Below the pieces are notes generated by a model. The model was not told the origin of the DNA, did not search any database, and worked only from the letters and a program-made list of their open reading frames with translations. Position numbers and translations under genes: made by a program. A stretch of DNA of 64,000 nucleotides from Ignelater luminosus (lineage: Eukaryota > Arthropoda > Insecta > Coleoptera > Elateridae), in NCBI GenBank assembly GCA_011009095.1, contig VTPC01090557.1, positions 179,479 to 243,478 of the forward strand, written 5' to 3'. Shown in pieces: positions 11,641 to 26,897 of this stretch. The stretch's first letter is position 1, and every line of letters begins with the position of its first letter.

Positions 11641-11992
11641 TATAACTTTCTAACATTAATGCTCTTGCTTTGGAACAAATTCTTATTTTTACTGTAAACA
11701 TCTTGCATATTTCATGTCGCTACACTTGCAGTGTACTTACACGAGTGAAATTAACCTGACACCCTACAACTCACATTCAACTGGGCCCGTCACTGGTTTA
11801 GAAAATGCTTCAAGCAATATTCCAAAGTTAAAAAAAAAATCGATGTTTAAAAACAACATTTCTTTATTTATCTCTCACATATATCCATCATGGTTTAAAG
11901 CTTTAGAAAATTAACAACTATAAACAACATTTAACTAACATTATCAAATTTTCAATTGTACTAGAGTAAGATTGACTATAATCAGTTAAACA

Positions 11993-14324
<2,332 letters not shown>

Positions 14325-15463
14325 TTAGACTGATTAACTACTTTTTCAAACAGAAAATTTGAGGTTATATTTATGAACTTTGAACTGTTCCTCGGTGAAC
14401 ACTTTTTTATTATATTTATAAAAGAAAACGAGTTAATTTAACAAAAACTAAAGTATTACTTTAAGAACTTGACTTCTTTTTTAATTAACACTTCTACATA
14501 CCTGACTTTCTTATCTACTTTTTTTAATTTCGTCTATTTCTGTTCTACTCGTATTATTTCTGCAATTTTCTCTGGCCTGCATGCGCAAACGCGCATTCCG
14601 CCATCCCAGCATTGATTAAATATAACGAGTGTCCAAAAAGCTCTGTAATCGAGTCATCCTTGAAACGGAAGACATATCTCTATTAGAAGTAGACGTATAC
14701 TTTGACAGTTGATTAGCGATTAGTGGTCGATCTGGCATCCATCCACCCGTCCAGATTCGGAGGCCGGAGGGCAGTTCACCGTATTCCGCCTGCCGCCACC
14801 ATGCGTTATTGGTCGAGACTCAGACCCGGCAGTGTTCCATCGTACTCTCAGCCAAGACCACCACCATCGAAACAACATCATCGGGGTCCACCTTTGGTTC
14901 CACTCGAGTACCAGAACCATTCCAACCGCCGCGACGTCAACTCCACAGCAGTCAATCCAACTACAGAGCCACCTCCAAGCGCCACCCGCCAACGCTCCAT
15001 CAACTTCACCAACATCATCATCAACTAAACTACAACCTAGACGGGCGTTGCGATCATCTTCCACCACCATTTTCACTCCAGGGCTGGAGAAAAGTCAAAA
15101 GGCTTCTAAAGCCGGGCTGATAGCACAATATTGATGATTAGTTAGTTAGTTAGTAGACATGACTTTTGGAACATTATGCGTAAGCTCTTGCAGGTGCATC
15201 ACAAATGAAATTAATATGTTATACGATTAATCGATTAATCAAAACAATCGAAATAATCGGTTATCCGAAGAAATAATTCAAAATAATAAAATAATAATTG
15301 ACTAATCATCAAGTCACTACCTAAATTATTATGCAGACAATCGACTATCAAATAATCAGCTACTATGAGCTTCATGAATCCAAATAGGAATACCTAACTA
15401 ACGTGCCATCACAAAGAAACCCAATTGCGTAACCTGTGCAGTGAGAAACTTACGTTACAAGCC
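14325..15463. other. Intergenic sequence with a GC-rich block, no gene assigned
   Basis: The NDOR1 promoter should lie just above 14324. A GC-rich block at about 14720-15110 is open in several frames on both strands, with Pro-, Thr-, Ser- and His-rich translations but no domain. It may be a degraded repeat. Around 15200-15330, ATCGATTA- and AATAAT-rich simple sequence follows. Confidence 0.4.
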
Positions 15464-16250
15464 TGCGCGGGCAGGTCGTTTTAGTCGGGCTTTTGAGGTT
15501 TGAGTCGGGCCAGGCCTCATTTTAACAATTCATTGAGCTTTATAGGCCTGTCGAGTCCATCGGGTCGGCCGGCCTTTTTGGGCCGTTATTTTTTCTACTA
15601 ATCTGAAGCGGACTGGACTGAGATATTTTTCATACTAAGCCGAACGGGCTATTTTCCTACAGAACCGTACCGAAGGATTGTTGAACTGATTTAAACAGGA
15701 GATATTTTCAAACTCACCCGAACAAGCATTATTTTCATACTGAACCGAAAAGGAGCATTTTCCTACTACACCAGATTGAGAACTTTTTCTCGCCGAGTCA
15801 GACGGACGTTATTCTCGTATGGACTGAGGCCTGCAAGGGCCGGGTCTTTGCGCGGCCTTGCCCAAACCTTGGGTTTAGGTCGCTCCGGCCTCAGTTTTTA
15901 CAGGCTTATGGGGTCTCTAGAGCCTGTCGGGTGTCCCGGTTCTATCTAGTTGTCCAGCCCTGTGTAGTCTCCGACCCTATCGGGTCGTTTTGGCCTGTCG
16001 AATAGTTCAGGGATTTCGGACCTGTCACGCTTTCCGCCCTTGTTACGTATCATGGCCCGGCCCTGCCGCGTATCACGACCCTGTCGGGTCATTTGGGATT
16101 GTCAAATTGTTCAGGTGCCTCGAACCTGTCAGGCTTCCCAGCCTTGTCGAGTCGTTCAGGGGTCTCGGGCCATTCAAAACCCTCGGGCTTTTCCTGTCGA
16201 TCAAAGTTACCGGGTTTGAAAATTTCGGTCCATGCAGGGCTTTAAGTTAT
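15464..16250 (+). repeat. GC-rich minisatellite arrays, copies E1 and E2
   Basis: Two sense-orientation copies. E1 (about 15464-15600) starts GCCTGCGCGGGCAGGTCG. E2 (about 15826-16250) starts GAGGCCTGCAAGGGCCGGG and ends AATTTCGGTCCATGCAGGGC, the reverse complement of the terminus that opens copies B, C and H. E2 therefore shows both family ends in one copy. Between E1 and E2 lies a related, more AT-rich stretch with repeated ACCGAA words. Confidence 0.75.
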
Positions 16251-18976
16251 GTGGATGATCTATTTATTTTTTTATGTCACATTGACAATTTAGAAATACT
16301 TCTACAGGGTGTTCCATGACATGCGTTTGATATTTCACTTATTTCACCAATGTAATTTAGCTCATTACAAGTTATGGATATTTTAAGCTAGACTGAGTAC
16401 AACAAAAAAAAAACGGAATTTAGTTATCAAGTTTGTCAATTGCAATTGTCACCCTCATCCCTGAAAAAGAGGGGGGGACGCAAACCGAAAAAACCGTCTG
16501 CATCTTAGTACCTAGAATTGGGGAATCTTTTTAAAGTCTCCCCACCATTGTTTTGAGCCAATCAAAGTCAAGTTGGGTTTCATAGGCGTCCATCAGATGA
16601 AGGTGAGAGGGGGGTTTTGCGAGTTACCAAAACCCAGTTTGAGATGTTTGTTCCCATAGTAAGCTTGTGTTTCACAAAAAAACATTTTTCCATTGCCAGG
16701 GCCAGTGCTAGCAAGTTTTTAAATTTAAAGAAGAAAAACTCATCGAGTGAGAATGAGAAGAGCTAGAAGGACGAGATTTGGCATGCGGGTTCAGGGTACC
16801 TGAGGGTGCATTCTCGTGAAAAACATTTTAATAAGTAGAAAAATCAATTGATTTTGCAACTGGAATTATAAACAAAGATTGTTGAAAGTTACAATATCTT
16901 GAATGAGACTAAAACACAAACCTTATAATGTCAACAGTTGAATGAACTAAACAATTAGAGAAACTGAAGTCAGGAAATAGATTAATCAGTTCATTCAGTA
17001 ATTGCTCAATTTCTCAATTATTTAACTAGGGCAATTCAAGTTTAAATAAGGGAGATCACTAAAAAAAAACTCAATAACCTAATTTAATGTTCCTAGCTGT
17101 CAGATGTTTTCTTATCACATGATCATAAATCTCTTCACTCTAGCTCTACTCTGCAATTACCGAACGCAGTGTTTATTAAATCAAATATCCACAACTGTGA
17201 TCAATGTTTACCTACTAAAGAACAAAAAATTTCCTTTATTGAAACTTATTTTCGTAACGGCTGGCGTTTAGAAAATGGAGAATATCAGTATAATATTACT
17301 GCCACCATGATCGTGTAAAATAATCCTTTAAACTTCATATTTAGAAATTCTGTGTTTAATACTCCAATGCATACTAGAGATGACCTAACAAGCAGTATTA
17401 GACAACTTTGTGAGCAAATTAACAACGTTTTATAAAATATGTTTGATAACATAAAGCGAAAGATAAATTTATGTGCTGAAAACAACAGAGAACACTTTCA
17501 ACATTTGTTACAATAACTTATCATTGACACACCCAAACAAATTTGTTTTGTAGTGTCCTACGCCTTTTAACACTTCCTAAAAACCGGAAATTTTAAAAAT
17601 ATTGACTTCTACGAATGTGACGTGCGTGCGCTAAACCTTCACAGAAAAAGGGTCTTGCTTTTATCTATTAATTCCTTTCAAAGCACCAGTAGTATTTCCT
17701 TAAAGATAGTTCGAATGTTCGCATGCTAAATTTTCATAGAAAAAAGGGTCTTGCTTTTGTCGATTAATTCCTCTTAAACGACCTACTGCAATATTTCGTT
17801 GAAGATCCTTAGGACACTTAAGTATTATCTACTTCTATGAAAACGCCTGGGAACTACAAACCTCACCCTTTGTTATGCTTGTCATTATTTACAGAATAGT
17901 TCGCACGAGTTATTCAACAATACAGTTCCTAGACAGTTTGGTAACAATTTGTCTTCATATTATATCATTAATAAAACATTAATAAATAACATTTATTATT
18001 TAATCATTTGCTATTATTATTAAACGAACTCTTGCATATTATTATTATAAAATTGCCTGAACATCAGGACCAACAGTTTCATCTCGTTTAACCTTAGAAA
18101 GTATGCTTTAACACTTTGAAGTGTCCTTTTAGAGATCTCAACTGCTAACGTTTGACATTTAATCTTTGGTTGACGTTAATCAACTTTCAATGTATATGTC
18201 CACTTATGACATATGTCTGTTCCTAATCAAAATCTTCTTTGTAATGCAATTCTGAATATGTCAAAACTTTCAATTAGGAACAGACACGCATCAATAAATT
18301 CATAGGTGGCCACAAACAATTTTCTTTATCAATCTTGCTGTACAAATATCTGTAATACATTAATATTTGACTGTGATACGTTATTTGCTTCATTTGTTAA
18401 AAAGACAGTTACAGTGGTTTAATATAAAATTTATTTACAGGTCTTTATATTCATTTGTGAATTATTGGACTAGGATATTCTTTCAAATTTCTAACTTATA
18501 CTATGACGGACGGTGGAAACAAAACCGCATTCAAAAGATATCTTCCAATTTCATAAACTTGATATAAAATAGCTTTTCTTCACTACTTTAATTTGTGGTT
18601 CATGTCACATAGCTTAGCCAGAATGAGATATGTTTCCAAAGAATTATTCTATAAAATTAGAAGTAAATACCCTTAAAACCATGCCACTCGCTTATTTTAA
18701 GACATTATTTACACAAGGAGAACTTTGCTTTGCTTTTCTCTGTATCAATAGCCCTCTACAGTCAATTATAAATTCATAAACAAACTACTCTTTAGTTATT
18801 TACAGTTCAATAAAATATTTTTATAAAATTAATCTCATTATAAGTATCCACATATCAAGTGGTCTAAGTTGTGTGAATAAGGAAGAATGACATCATCACA
18901 ATTGCTCTCTCTACCTGTAAACCAAAATCATACTTAAAATTCTTAAATTGAACAATTTTAATAAACATTACAATAC
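16251..18976. other. Intergenic sequence downstream of importin-13
   Basis: No supported gene. A sequence starting CTACAGGGTGTTCCATGACA at about 16303 resembles the end of a DNA transposon. An imperfect duplication lies at 17630-17806, and a perfect 14-bp inverted repeat TGTCTGTTCCTAAT / ATTAGGAACAGACA lies near 18211 and 18274. Confidence 0.45.
17630..17806. repeat. Imperfect direct duplication of about 80 bp
   Basis: Copy 1 (about 17630-17708) and copy 2 (about 17725-17806) share GCTAAA, AGAAAAAGGGTCTTGCTTTT, ATTAATTCCT and a common end near GAAGAT/AAAGAT. They differ by scattered substitutions and small indels. Confidence 0.65.
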
Positions 18977-21900
18977 CTAACAATTAGCGTCAGGTTTTAT
19001 AATGCCTCGACATATCAATGAGAATTCTGTTACACACTCCGACAGTCTTCTTTTATTTGCCTTTTCCCTAGAATTTAACATAAATCATTATAGTCTTAAA
19101 ACAACATTCTTATAGAATACCTTAAGACAAGTTTTATAAAATGTTCCTTTTGCTGTTGAGTAATTAACGGTGATGGGAAGCCCTCTAGAATTAATTGAGT
19201 GTTCAACCATCGGGCCAAATTGTTACAGTATTTTTTATTTAATACTAGTAAGATTTCTGACAGGACATCTGCTGCAGATCGAGGAGCTGTACCACCTGTT
19301 GCATTATTATTAATTTAAGACGTTTCAAGCAAGCATGACTAATTACCTAGACTTAAAAGTATCCTGTTAACTAAATTCTCTCCACATTTCTGTACAACAC
19401 CAACTTGGCCATTCTCTCGGCTTGCTGTTATGAAATTCACTAAAAAAGATGTGCAGGCTTTTATTGTTGGTACCTCAGGAAGTACTAAACATATAGTGGC
19501 TGTAACATATTTCACAATGAACATTATTTAATACAGATACGAGCTAATTATTATTGTTATTACCACACTCAAATAAGGCTGTACAATCTAAACCACTAAT
19601 AAAGATAAGTTGAGAATTTTTCTTAGAAAGTTGTGCTAACAAACAAAAGAATCCTTCAAGAACGTCAGACTTTTCTGACAATTGATTGGAATTACTTAAG
19701 TGAGCACATAACTGTAAAGTATTTCCTACAATTTCGTATAAAAATTGATGCAACATTCCGCTTAAACATTCATCTTTAGCAAACATAATCAAAATCTGTA
19801 ATTAGAAAAGCAAATTAACCAGTAGAATTATCACAATTAATATTGTAAGCTACCGTTTTTGCTACATTTAGTACACCAGTATGTGGAACCTGCACGTAGA
19901 TACTAAGAAGTATCTGCAGAATGTTAGGAACAATTTGTTTGCATTCATCCATTAAGGTGGTTATTGTATGCTTGAGCAATTGGCATAAGACATCCATCAT
20001 TTCAACGTGTGCACAATACTTGTTTGCTATATGCATAAAAAGCGGTAATGTATTCTGTACTACCAATAGAATGGGTTGCTGTACCGGTTGTTCGTTACTG
20101 GATTGTTTTACATGTAATGTACTACATAATGCTGACAAAACTTTAAGTCTAGTTATCAATGAGATTGTTGTGCTTGGACTCTGCAATCAAAAGATGTATC
20201 ATAGTAAAGAAAAGAAAACAAGAAATAAACAAAAATTTACTTCTGCAGAATTTATAAGTACTTGCATATCTTCTATTGACGATCCCAAAATGACATTCAA
20301 ACATTCCATTATTTTATTAATAGGAAGAATACTTAAAATGATTCCTAAGCTGTACATTAGTCGTATACGTTCTGCCAATCTCAACTGCTCAATTTGTAAA
20401 GCTGCCTAGAAAAAAATATTTAATCAAAGTCTAGAATAATTAAGAAAAAAATCAAATTAGCATTTCGTCAATGGGGTTGCAAATTAGAAAATAACTAAAA
20501 CAGTGTCATCTTAACAGCGTGCCCAATTTAAAGACACTATAAATAGGTAGGCAACACACTTTGCATATCATAGATGTCTTCATGATTACAGAATGTAGTT
20601 TCCAATTTTTAAAAGGGATAGAATATGCAAAAATTGTAAATTAAAGAATATTAGTTTTTTTGTATTGTTTGAGATGCGTGGATTACTAACATTAAAGTTA
20701 AAAACGTATTCAGTATACAAGGTGTCCCCATATCGACTTAACAATAGGTGTGAAAGACAAAAAATTTTTGAGTTGAAATTTGAGCCTGTGGGGATTAGCC
20801 CTGCTTGATTAGAAACTAATTTGCGCTGTATTTTTATTTTTGAAAAATCAAGCAGGCTTTGATAGGTATCAAAAACTTATTTTCGGTGTAAGTAAAGTAC
20901 CTTTTCCATAAGACATATCAAAATATTTTATAAGCAAAAGTTGTTCAGAATGCAAATTTATGCCCAAATTGTGCTGATTGTTTTCAAACTTGGTATGTGG
21001 GCATAAATTTGTATTCTGAACAACTTTTGCTTATAAGATTTTTCGATATGTCACAGAAAAGTACTTTAACCTACACTAAAAATAAGTTTTTAATACCTAT
21101 CAAAGCCTACTTGATTTTTCAAAAATAAAAATATAGCGCAAGTTAGTTCAACTTGGAAATTTTTTGTCTTTCACACCTATTGTTAATTCGATCTGGGGAC
21201 ACCCTGTATATACTAAATGATCATTTAAATTTCCAATTAGGGTAGGCTGTGGTTGTACATCATGTTAGGACGGTACTTTAGATACAGCCAAACAAGTGAT
21301 AGATTCCAAATAAAAACTTCAAATTTTAAATTTGAAAGTTGACTTCAAATTTGATTATTGAGAGAGTTTAATAAACAACGCACACTGCATATGAGACAAC
21401 TCTATTTTTAAAACGTTGGTTTTTCTTCAATATGTGTTGAGGAAAAGTATGTAACAAATGGAAACATTTTTTTTATCAATTTTATTTGATTCAAAAATCA
21501 AAGTTAATTATGGGTCAGTGAATTTAAATGTAGTCGCACAAAGTGTTTTTAAAGCAAACCGCAGTGGAAGGCCAGAAAAGGTGACAACACCAGAAATGAT
21601 GGAAAAAATCCACGATATCGTACTGAATGACCTTAACTTGAAGTTGAGTGAGATTGCTGGCATCGTAAACATCTCAAAAGAGCGTGTGGGAAATATCTTG
21701 CAGGAACATTTACATATGCAAAAACTTCAAGTAAGATGGGTACTGCGTTCACTCATAATTGATCGAAAATGCACAGCAATGTTTAAATATCATGGCTTTA
21801 CCACTATACACTGGAATCTGGAAAACAATCTGCACAGTGGTTGGGACCTGATGAAAGTCGACCAAGGCAACCAAAAACAGCTGGGAAAGTTATGGTCACT

Positions 21901-24900
21901 ACATTTTGGGATACACATGAAATATTGCTCATCGACTATCTTCAGAAAGGAAGAACAATTACTGGCAAATATTATTGTGGATTATTGGAGAAATTGAATG
22001 ATGCAATCAGAGAAAACCAACCGCATCTAGTGAAGAAAAAAATTCTCTTTTTTCAAAACAACGCACCAGCTCACAAGTCCGAAATGGTGATGGCAAAATT
22101 GCATAGGAACTATTTTCTGTTTCCAGAATTAAAAAGATGGTTGCAGGGAAACAGATTTGTATCGAATAATGAAGTCATCGAAGCAACAAACGCATATTTT
22201 GTGGAGTTTGATAAAACGCAATGCAAGAAAGGTATAGAAATGTTAGAAAATCGTTGGGTGAAGTGTATAGAGTTAAAAGGATGTCATGTTGAAGAATAAA
22301 TTTTAAAAGTAATGTGTCTTATTATCAGTACAATTTTTTTTCTAATAAATAACATCAATAAACTGATAGAGTGGATTTATAATGATTATAGAATGTTTTT
22401 TCTGAATCTATGGTCAATTCGTCTCAGTCCTGAAGTAATCCGCAATGAGAATTGCCTACAGAGAGATTAACTTTTGTATGCATCGCTGTTATCTGTCAAA
22501 ATATCAATATTCCGATAAGAAAAATTTAGGGAAATACCTTCTGTGTGTTTTAAACTACTTTCGATTATACAGTGTGTTCTCTGTACACAAATTAAAATTT
22601 CTCTTTATTTTTCTCCTGATGTTACGTATCTCGGCCATAGAGTACATCCCCATCCCATATAATGAAAAGTAAGTTTGAAACATCTGAAAGGCAATTTCTT
22701 ACAATTTCTTTTAATAAGAATTTTTGATATTTTGGCAATGCACCCAAAAGTCAATATATCTGCATACAACTCTTGAAGACTGATAACTCCATAACAAGAT
22801 GGTTCCATTTAAAAGTATTTATTACCAGGAATTTATCTTATCACTTTGTTGGTATTATTTATTAACATCCTGTATACAATTTTATAAATCAGACTTTATC
22901 TTTTTTGCAAAGCATTGATTAATAATCGGACTTTTGCTTTTCTTCAGCTTATCAATCCTTTCGAATGTATCTTTTTGAACTTAATTTTAATTTAATAGAT
23001 TATTTGTGACGAAGAACAACTAGCATATTTTAAAATCAGCATTTAATTATTTATACAGATTTTTAAAATCTTGCATCTCGAACTATAACAGCTGAAATAG
23101 TGATAAGATTTTTAAAATAGTAACTTATAGTGAGTTATTCTTAAAAAGTGAGAAAGATGAGCTTGTGAAACCTTCTTGAAGTTTGAATGTTTGTTTTCCA
23201 TCATTTATTGCTTAGTATGCCACCAGATATTGTTCAAATTTGCAAATGTCAAGTATGTTTGATTTGACTGTCTGACAACAGATGAAGTAATTAAACAAAC
23301 TATAGTACATTTTTGTACTATAGAATTCAAGGTAGGCCTTGACATGATGTAAAAGTGATCATTTAATGTAAACATACATACATAACAGTGTATAAAAAAA
23401 AATACCAACAAAATGGAGTCATAACATCAACTTCTGTAAATTAAATTCATTGCAAAACTTTAAAGATTTATAGCTTGGTAATCAGAAAGAGTACGAGATT
23501 TAGTTTTTCACTAATAACTACCATTTTTAATTGCCTGTCACATGATATCAATTTTATCTCAAAATTCAAGTCTCAAGGCAGACCTCTTCATTGTGAGGTT
23601 AAGAGATTACATGAATACCTAACTCACATTTTCTAGTGGGAATTTCAAATTTATTTTAGCCTACTTTTTAGCATATTTAGGGCATTTCTTACAATGTTAA
23701 GAAAACCTACCTGACATCACTAAATACTATTACAGTATGCCCATTTTATGATTCCTTCCCTAAATGTTTGGGAATAAGCAACACGTCTTAAAATTCAGAG
23801 ATATCTTTGTGAAATTATAAATTTTAAAAATAAATGGATCATGTTTGTATAGTTTGTTTTCTATATGTCAATGTCAATGTCACTGTCAAAATCCCTCAAT
23901 TTATGCTGGTTAGAAATAAGATTTGTTTTTTTAGTAAACACAATAAAAATAATTATAAATATTATAAGACCTTAAGAATTTAATAATAAACAAGAAAACT
24001 TATTTAACAAAATAAAAGTAAACAAAATGAATAGGTTTGTACCAGAGAATGTCTCTGGTTTGTACAGAAAATATAACCAAACAAATGTCAAACAGTTGAC
24101 TTTTGTCAGTTTTTAAATTCACAGCAAACATTCAGGGGAGGACCCGTAAAATGGGCATACTATATAATTTGCAATCTTATTTGGAAAAAATAATGTAGCA
24201 TACCTGGCAAGCCATCAGCAAATGTTCAGCATAAGGTGCTAGATACTTTTGACAATTTTGAGAAACATCTTTTAAAGCCATCGTAGCGTTAGGTGCCACT
24301 TCAGGATTACTTAATCCAGATATTAACAACGGAATAATATTGTCTATTGCCTCAGGATGATCTGTCAACCATTCCGAATAAGCACCAATAGTGTCCAGTC
24401 CAGTAGCAAGCACTTTGATCTGCATATCCCTATATGGTATATTACGAAGTGTTAACATTAATTTTGGAAGATACAAATTTTCCCATTCAATACTTTCTGC
24501 TACCGCAGCAAACGCATGAAGACAACTCTCCACTGCATTCCAATAGTCGTTAGGTTTATTATTGCATTTGTCCAGTGCTTCATTCAATCGATTCTGTAAA
24601 ATATCCAACATCTCAAGGTTTAACACATTATAACAATACATAAACGTGTCTGCTACATCTTGTCTGTAACAGCGAAATAGCTCCTTATCATCATGTGACC
24701 AACTAGAATTTGTGCAATCTTCCCAACAGGATGGATACATAGATTTATGCAACATTATGCATGTGAGTCGTCGGTAATACGGTTTAACTATCAAAAGTAA
24801 TTCGGCACACTCTGCTGTATCCAATGATAGTATATCATCCTGTAATATGTAACAATAATATAAATTCATTAAAATATTCTCTCAAAAGATTTTTACCTGT

Positions 24901-26326
24901 AACGTATACCAAAACCCAAATGTTAAACTACTACTCGTTTCATCTACAGGATATAAACCACCCAGTTCGGAACATGACAAAATGCAATTCAAAACATCAG
25001 TGCTAAGTTGCTGATCTTCTGGATTTGTAGATTTCAACTGATTAATTAACAACTTGGCGTGTGTATCTGCTATCGTTATTATTAATCCATAAACGCTAGA
25101 TATGATATCCTAAAAAATTACGTGCAATTCAATTAATTCCCCAAAAAAAATACTGTTCACAACCTTATTTGGATCTGCACTCTGGCGTTCTTTTTCTAAG
25201 ATTTTCCCAAACTTATTAAGAATATTTGAAGTGTGCCGTAAAATATGTCTAGTATATTTATGGGTTTGAGGTTGACTCATAATTGAAGATAAGGCTTCTA
25301 GAACTACTTCGGTGAGTTCCATTTCTTCCGACGACATGGATTCTGTTTCAGTCTTATTCCTATGAATTTACGTATATATATGATTTTATCTTGTTGACTT
25401 ACAATAAATTATATTACCAATATACATAACAAACAAGATCTATAAGCAAATCCATAATATGTGAACAACCCTCAATACTAAGACCTCCCAATTGAATCCA
25501 TGCAGATGCACACTTTGCCGAATTTAAGTACGTAGTTAAATTTGCCATGCTATATCCAACATTAGCAAGGGGTACTAAACACATTTCTACAACTTTTAAA
25601 ATATCTTTGGTCACATCTTGAAGAACGGTTCGTACCCTATTTCTCTGACTAGTAGCAAGAATTGTACTTTGAAACTATAAAAACATATAAAATATTAAAC
25701 TGCAAACATATTTATTATATAAAAATTATAATATACTTCTTCTGGTATCACTGATAATATTTCCAGTAAAATCCAGACGACACGTTCAGGTTCTACATTG
25801 GGTAGGTGGTAGGGTTGAAAACTTGATACTAGTTCTTCAAATGCATTCGGCCAGTGATTTGGAATAGTATGAATGACATATGCAGACAACTAGAATATGT
25901 ATGGCAATTTTAATCTTCAAATTTGCAATAATTCTATTATAACTCACTGTTATGCATAAACGATTCAGCACAAGTTTAGGTCCCATAGCATAAGTAACAA
26001 TAGCTTCTAAAATTCGTTTTTTTAGTAACTCATAATGATCATCCGGAACCTCATTCCAATGTTTTAGTAGTTTTGTGTGCAAAGTTGTTGCTGCGAAAAA
26101 CTGAACCTCCGAACTCTTAAAGCATACATGAAAATAAGCCTACACTTTAATAAGGACTAACTAGAAATCTTACACGTTGAGGATCTAATAATTCCCAAAC
26201 AAAACTCCAAGCCTGAGGTGAATTCTGAGCTTCGGTAAGCCATTGATGAGCTTCTGCTTGTTGTACAGCTTCTGATTTATAAAACAGAGTTACGACTTTT
26301 TCTAAATTTTCAACTGTGTATTCCAT
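18977..26326 (-). CDS. IPO13: Importin-13, thirteen exons, 972 aa
   Basis: This importin-beta family receptor cycles with Ran-GTP, carrying cargo in and out of the nucleus. Exons (minus): 26174-26326, 25948-26115, 25737-25889, 25418-25674, 25164-25359, 24897-25109, 24204-24839, 20241-20405, 19854-20180, 19564-19795, 19347-19499, 19121-19295 and 18977-19067. Phases agree throughout and sum to 2919 nt; human importin-13 has about the same length. The N-terminal region (MEYTVENLEKVVTLFY, then VQFFAATTLHTKLLKHW) is the importin-beta N-terminal domain. Further IPO13 landmarks are SSLTFGFWYTLQDDILS, YRQDVADTFMYCYNVL, GAYSEWLTDHPEAI, and the C-terminal REKANKRRL followed by FSLICRGI. The protein is a HEAT-repeat solenoid without membrane segments. 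Intron 7 (20406-24203, 3.8 kb) is swollen by three mobile elements. It is divergent from RANBP3. Confidence 0.95.
20718..21206. mobile_element. Fold-back (long inverted repeat) element 1, in importin-13 intron 7
   Basis: The left arm from CAAGGTGTCCCCATATCGAC is matched along almost its whole length by the reverse complement of the right arm, which ends GGGGACACCCTG. Shared inner blocks include ATAGGTGTGAAAGACAAAAA, AAAATCAAGCAGGCTTTGAT and AGCAAAAGTTGTTCAGAATG. Each arm is about 220-240 bp, with a short loop near 20970. TATA flanks both sides (20714-20717 and 21207-21210), read either as a TATA duplication or as TA plus terminal TACA. No coding capacity. Confidence 0.88.
21213..21400 (+). 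mobile_element. End fragment of the same DNA transposon family as 31354-32457 and 35481-35938
   Basis: CTAAATGATCATTTAAATTT followed by CCAATTAGGGTAGGCTGTGG and AGGACGGTACTTTAGATACA matches the reverse complement of the right end at about 32385-32457 and, less closely, the ends of the 35.5-kb copy. The other end was not found here. It abuts the fold-back element on the left and the mariner relic on the right. Confidence 0.6.
21458..22299 (+). pseudogene. Mariner (DD34D-type) transposase relic
   Basis: Two overlapping plus-strand frames together cover a mariner transposase. The first gives RSGRPEKVTTPEMMEKIHDI and LNLKLSEIAGIVNISKERVG; the second gives KVMVTTFWDTHEILLIDYLQ, FFQNNAPAHKSEM and YFLFPELKRWLQGNRF. 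The second catalytic Asp of the usual HDNAPAH motif is Asn here. The segment with the third Asp (SPDLAPSDY) is deleted, since LHRN runs straight into YFLFPELK. A frameshift lies near 21840-21900, so it cannot encode an active enzyme. Inserted in importin-13 intron 7 on the opposite strand. Confidence 0.85.
23733..24162. mobile_element. MITE-like element with about 18-bp terminal inverted repeats, in importin-13 intron 7
   Basis: The left end CAGTATGCCCATTTTA (from 23733) is inverted at the right end TAAAATGGGCATACTA (to 24162). TA flanks both sides (23731-23732 and 24163-24164). The 430-bp interior is AT-rich and non-coding. This fits a non-autonomous Tc1/mariner-type element. It ends only about 40 bp from the exon 7 donor at 24203. 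Confidence 0.7.
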
Positions 26327-26897
26327 CTTTTACATAAATGCAAATGAGCAATAACTATTTTATTAGCATCTTAAGAAGATTTTCTTGCAGTTCATGTTGT
26401 TATGCGATTGTCACTGTCAAACCCACTCAGGTTATGTAGAGGATTCTTACATCGAAATGCAGATCTTCGACGAACGAAGATTCAAGGCCGCTGCTATTTT
26501 AAATCTAATCGATATTTATGTTTTTATTTATTGAGGTTTTTTTAGTAAAGAACATTAGCAGTTTTAATTTTATTTAACTACATTAGTTTTAAAAGTTTAA
26601 TTATTTATTTATTTTTAATTGGTGCGTAAAAAAGGTTAATTTAGATGTAAGATAAAGATTTTGCGTTGTTGTCAGATGTATTAAGTGTTCGTTAGATTTA
26701 ATAATTTAACGTCTACAATTTTAAATCCTTCAAAAAGAAGACAAAGATAAAACTTTAAAGATAAACTACGTAAAATGCAGTATTATAAAATTGTCTTTTA
26801 TTAATTTTATATTGTAGTAGAGAATTTCTGTTAAACTTTTAAAAAACTTTTAACAACTTAAAAATTTCGGCAACTCTGCAGAATCCTGTTATGAATT
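26327..26897. promoter_or_regulatory. Shared upstream region between divergent importin-13 and RANBP3
   Basis: The two start codons (26326 minus, 26898 plus) are 571 bp apart and no other gene fits between them, so this region should hold both 5' UTRs and promoters. No TATA box is clear. ATCGATA at 26508-26514 matches seven of eight bases of the insect DREF/BEAF-type element TATCGATA, common in housekeeping promoters. Bidirectional promoter activity is inferred from spacing alone. Confidence 0.45.

Noticed and set aside
14720..15134. Pro/Thr/His-rich frames on both strands
   Set aside because: Up to four overlapping frames of similar length in a GC-rich block, no domain, no consistent splice structure.
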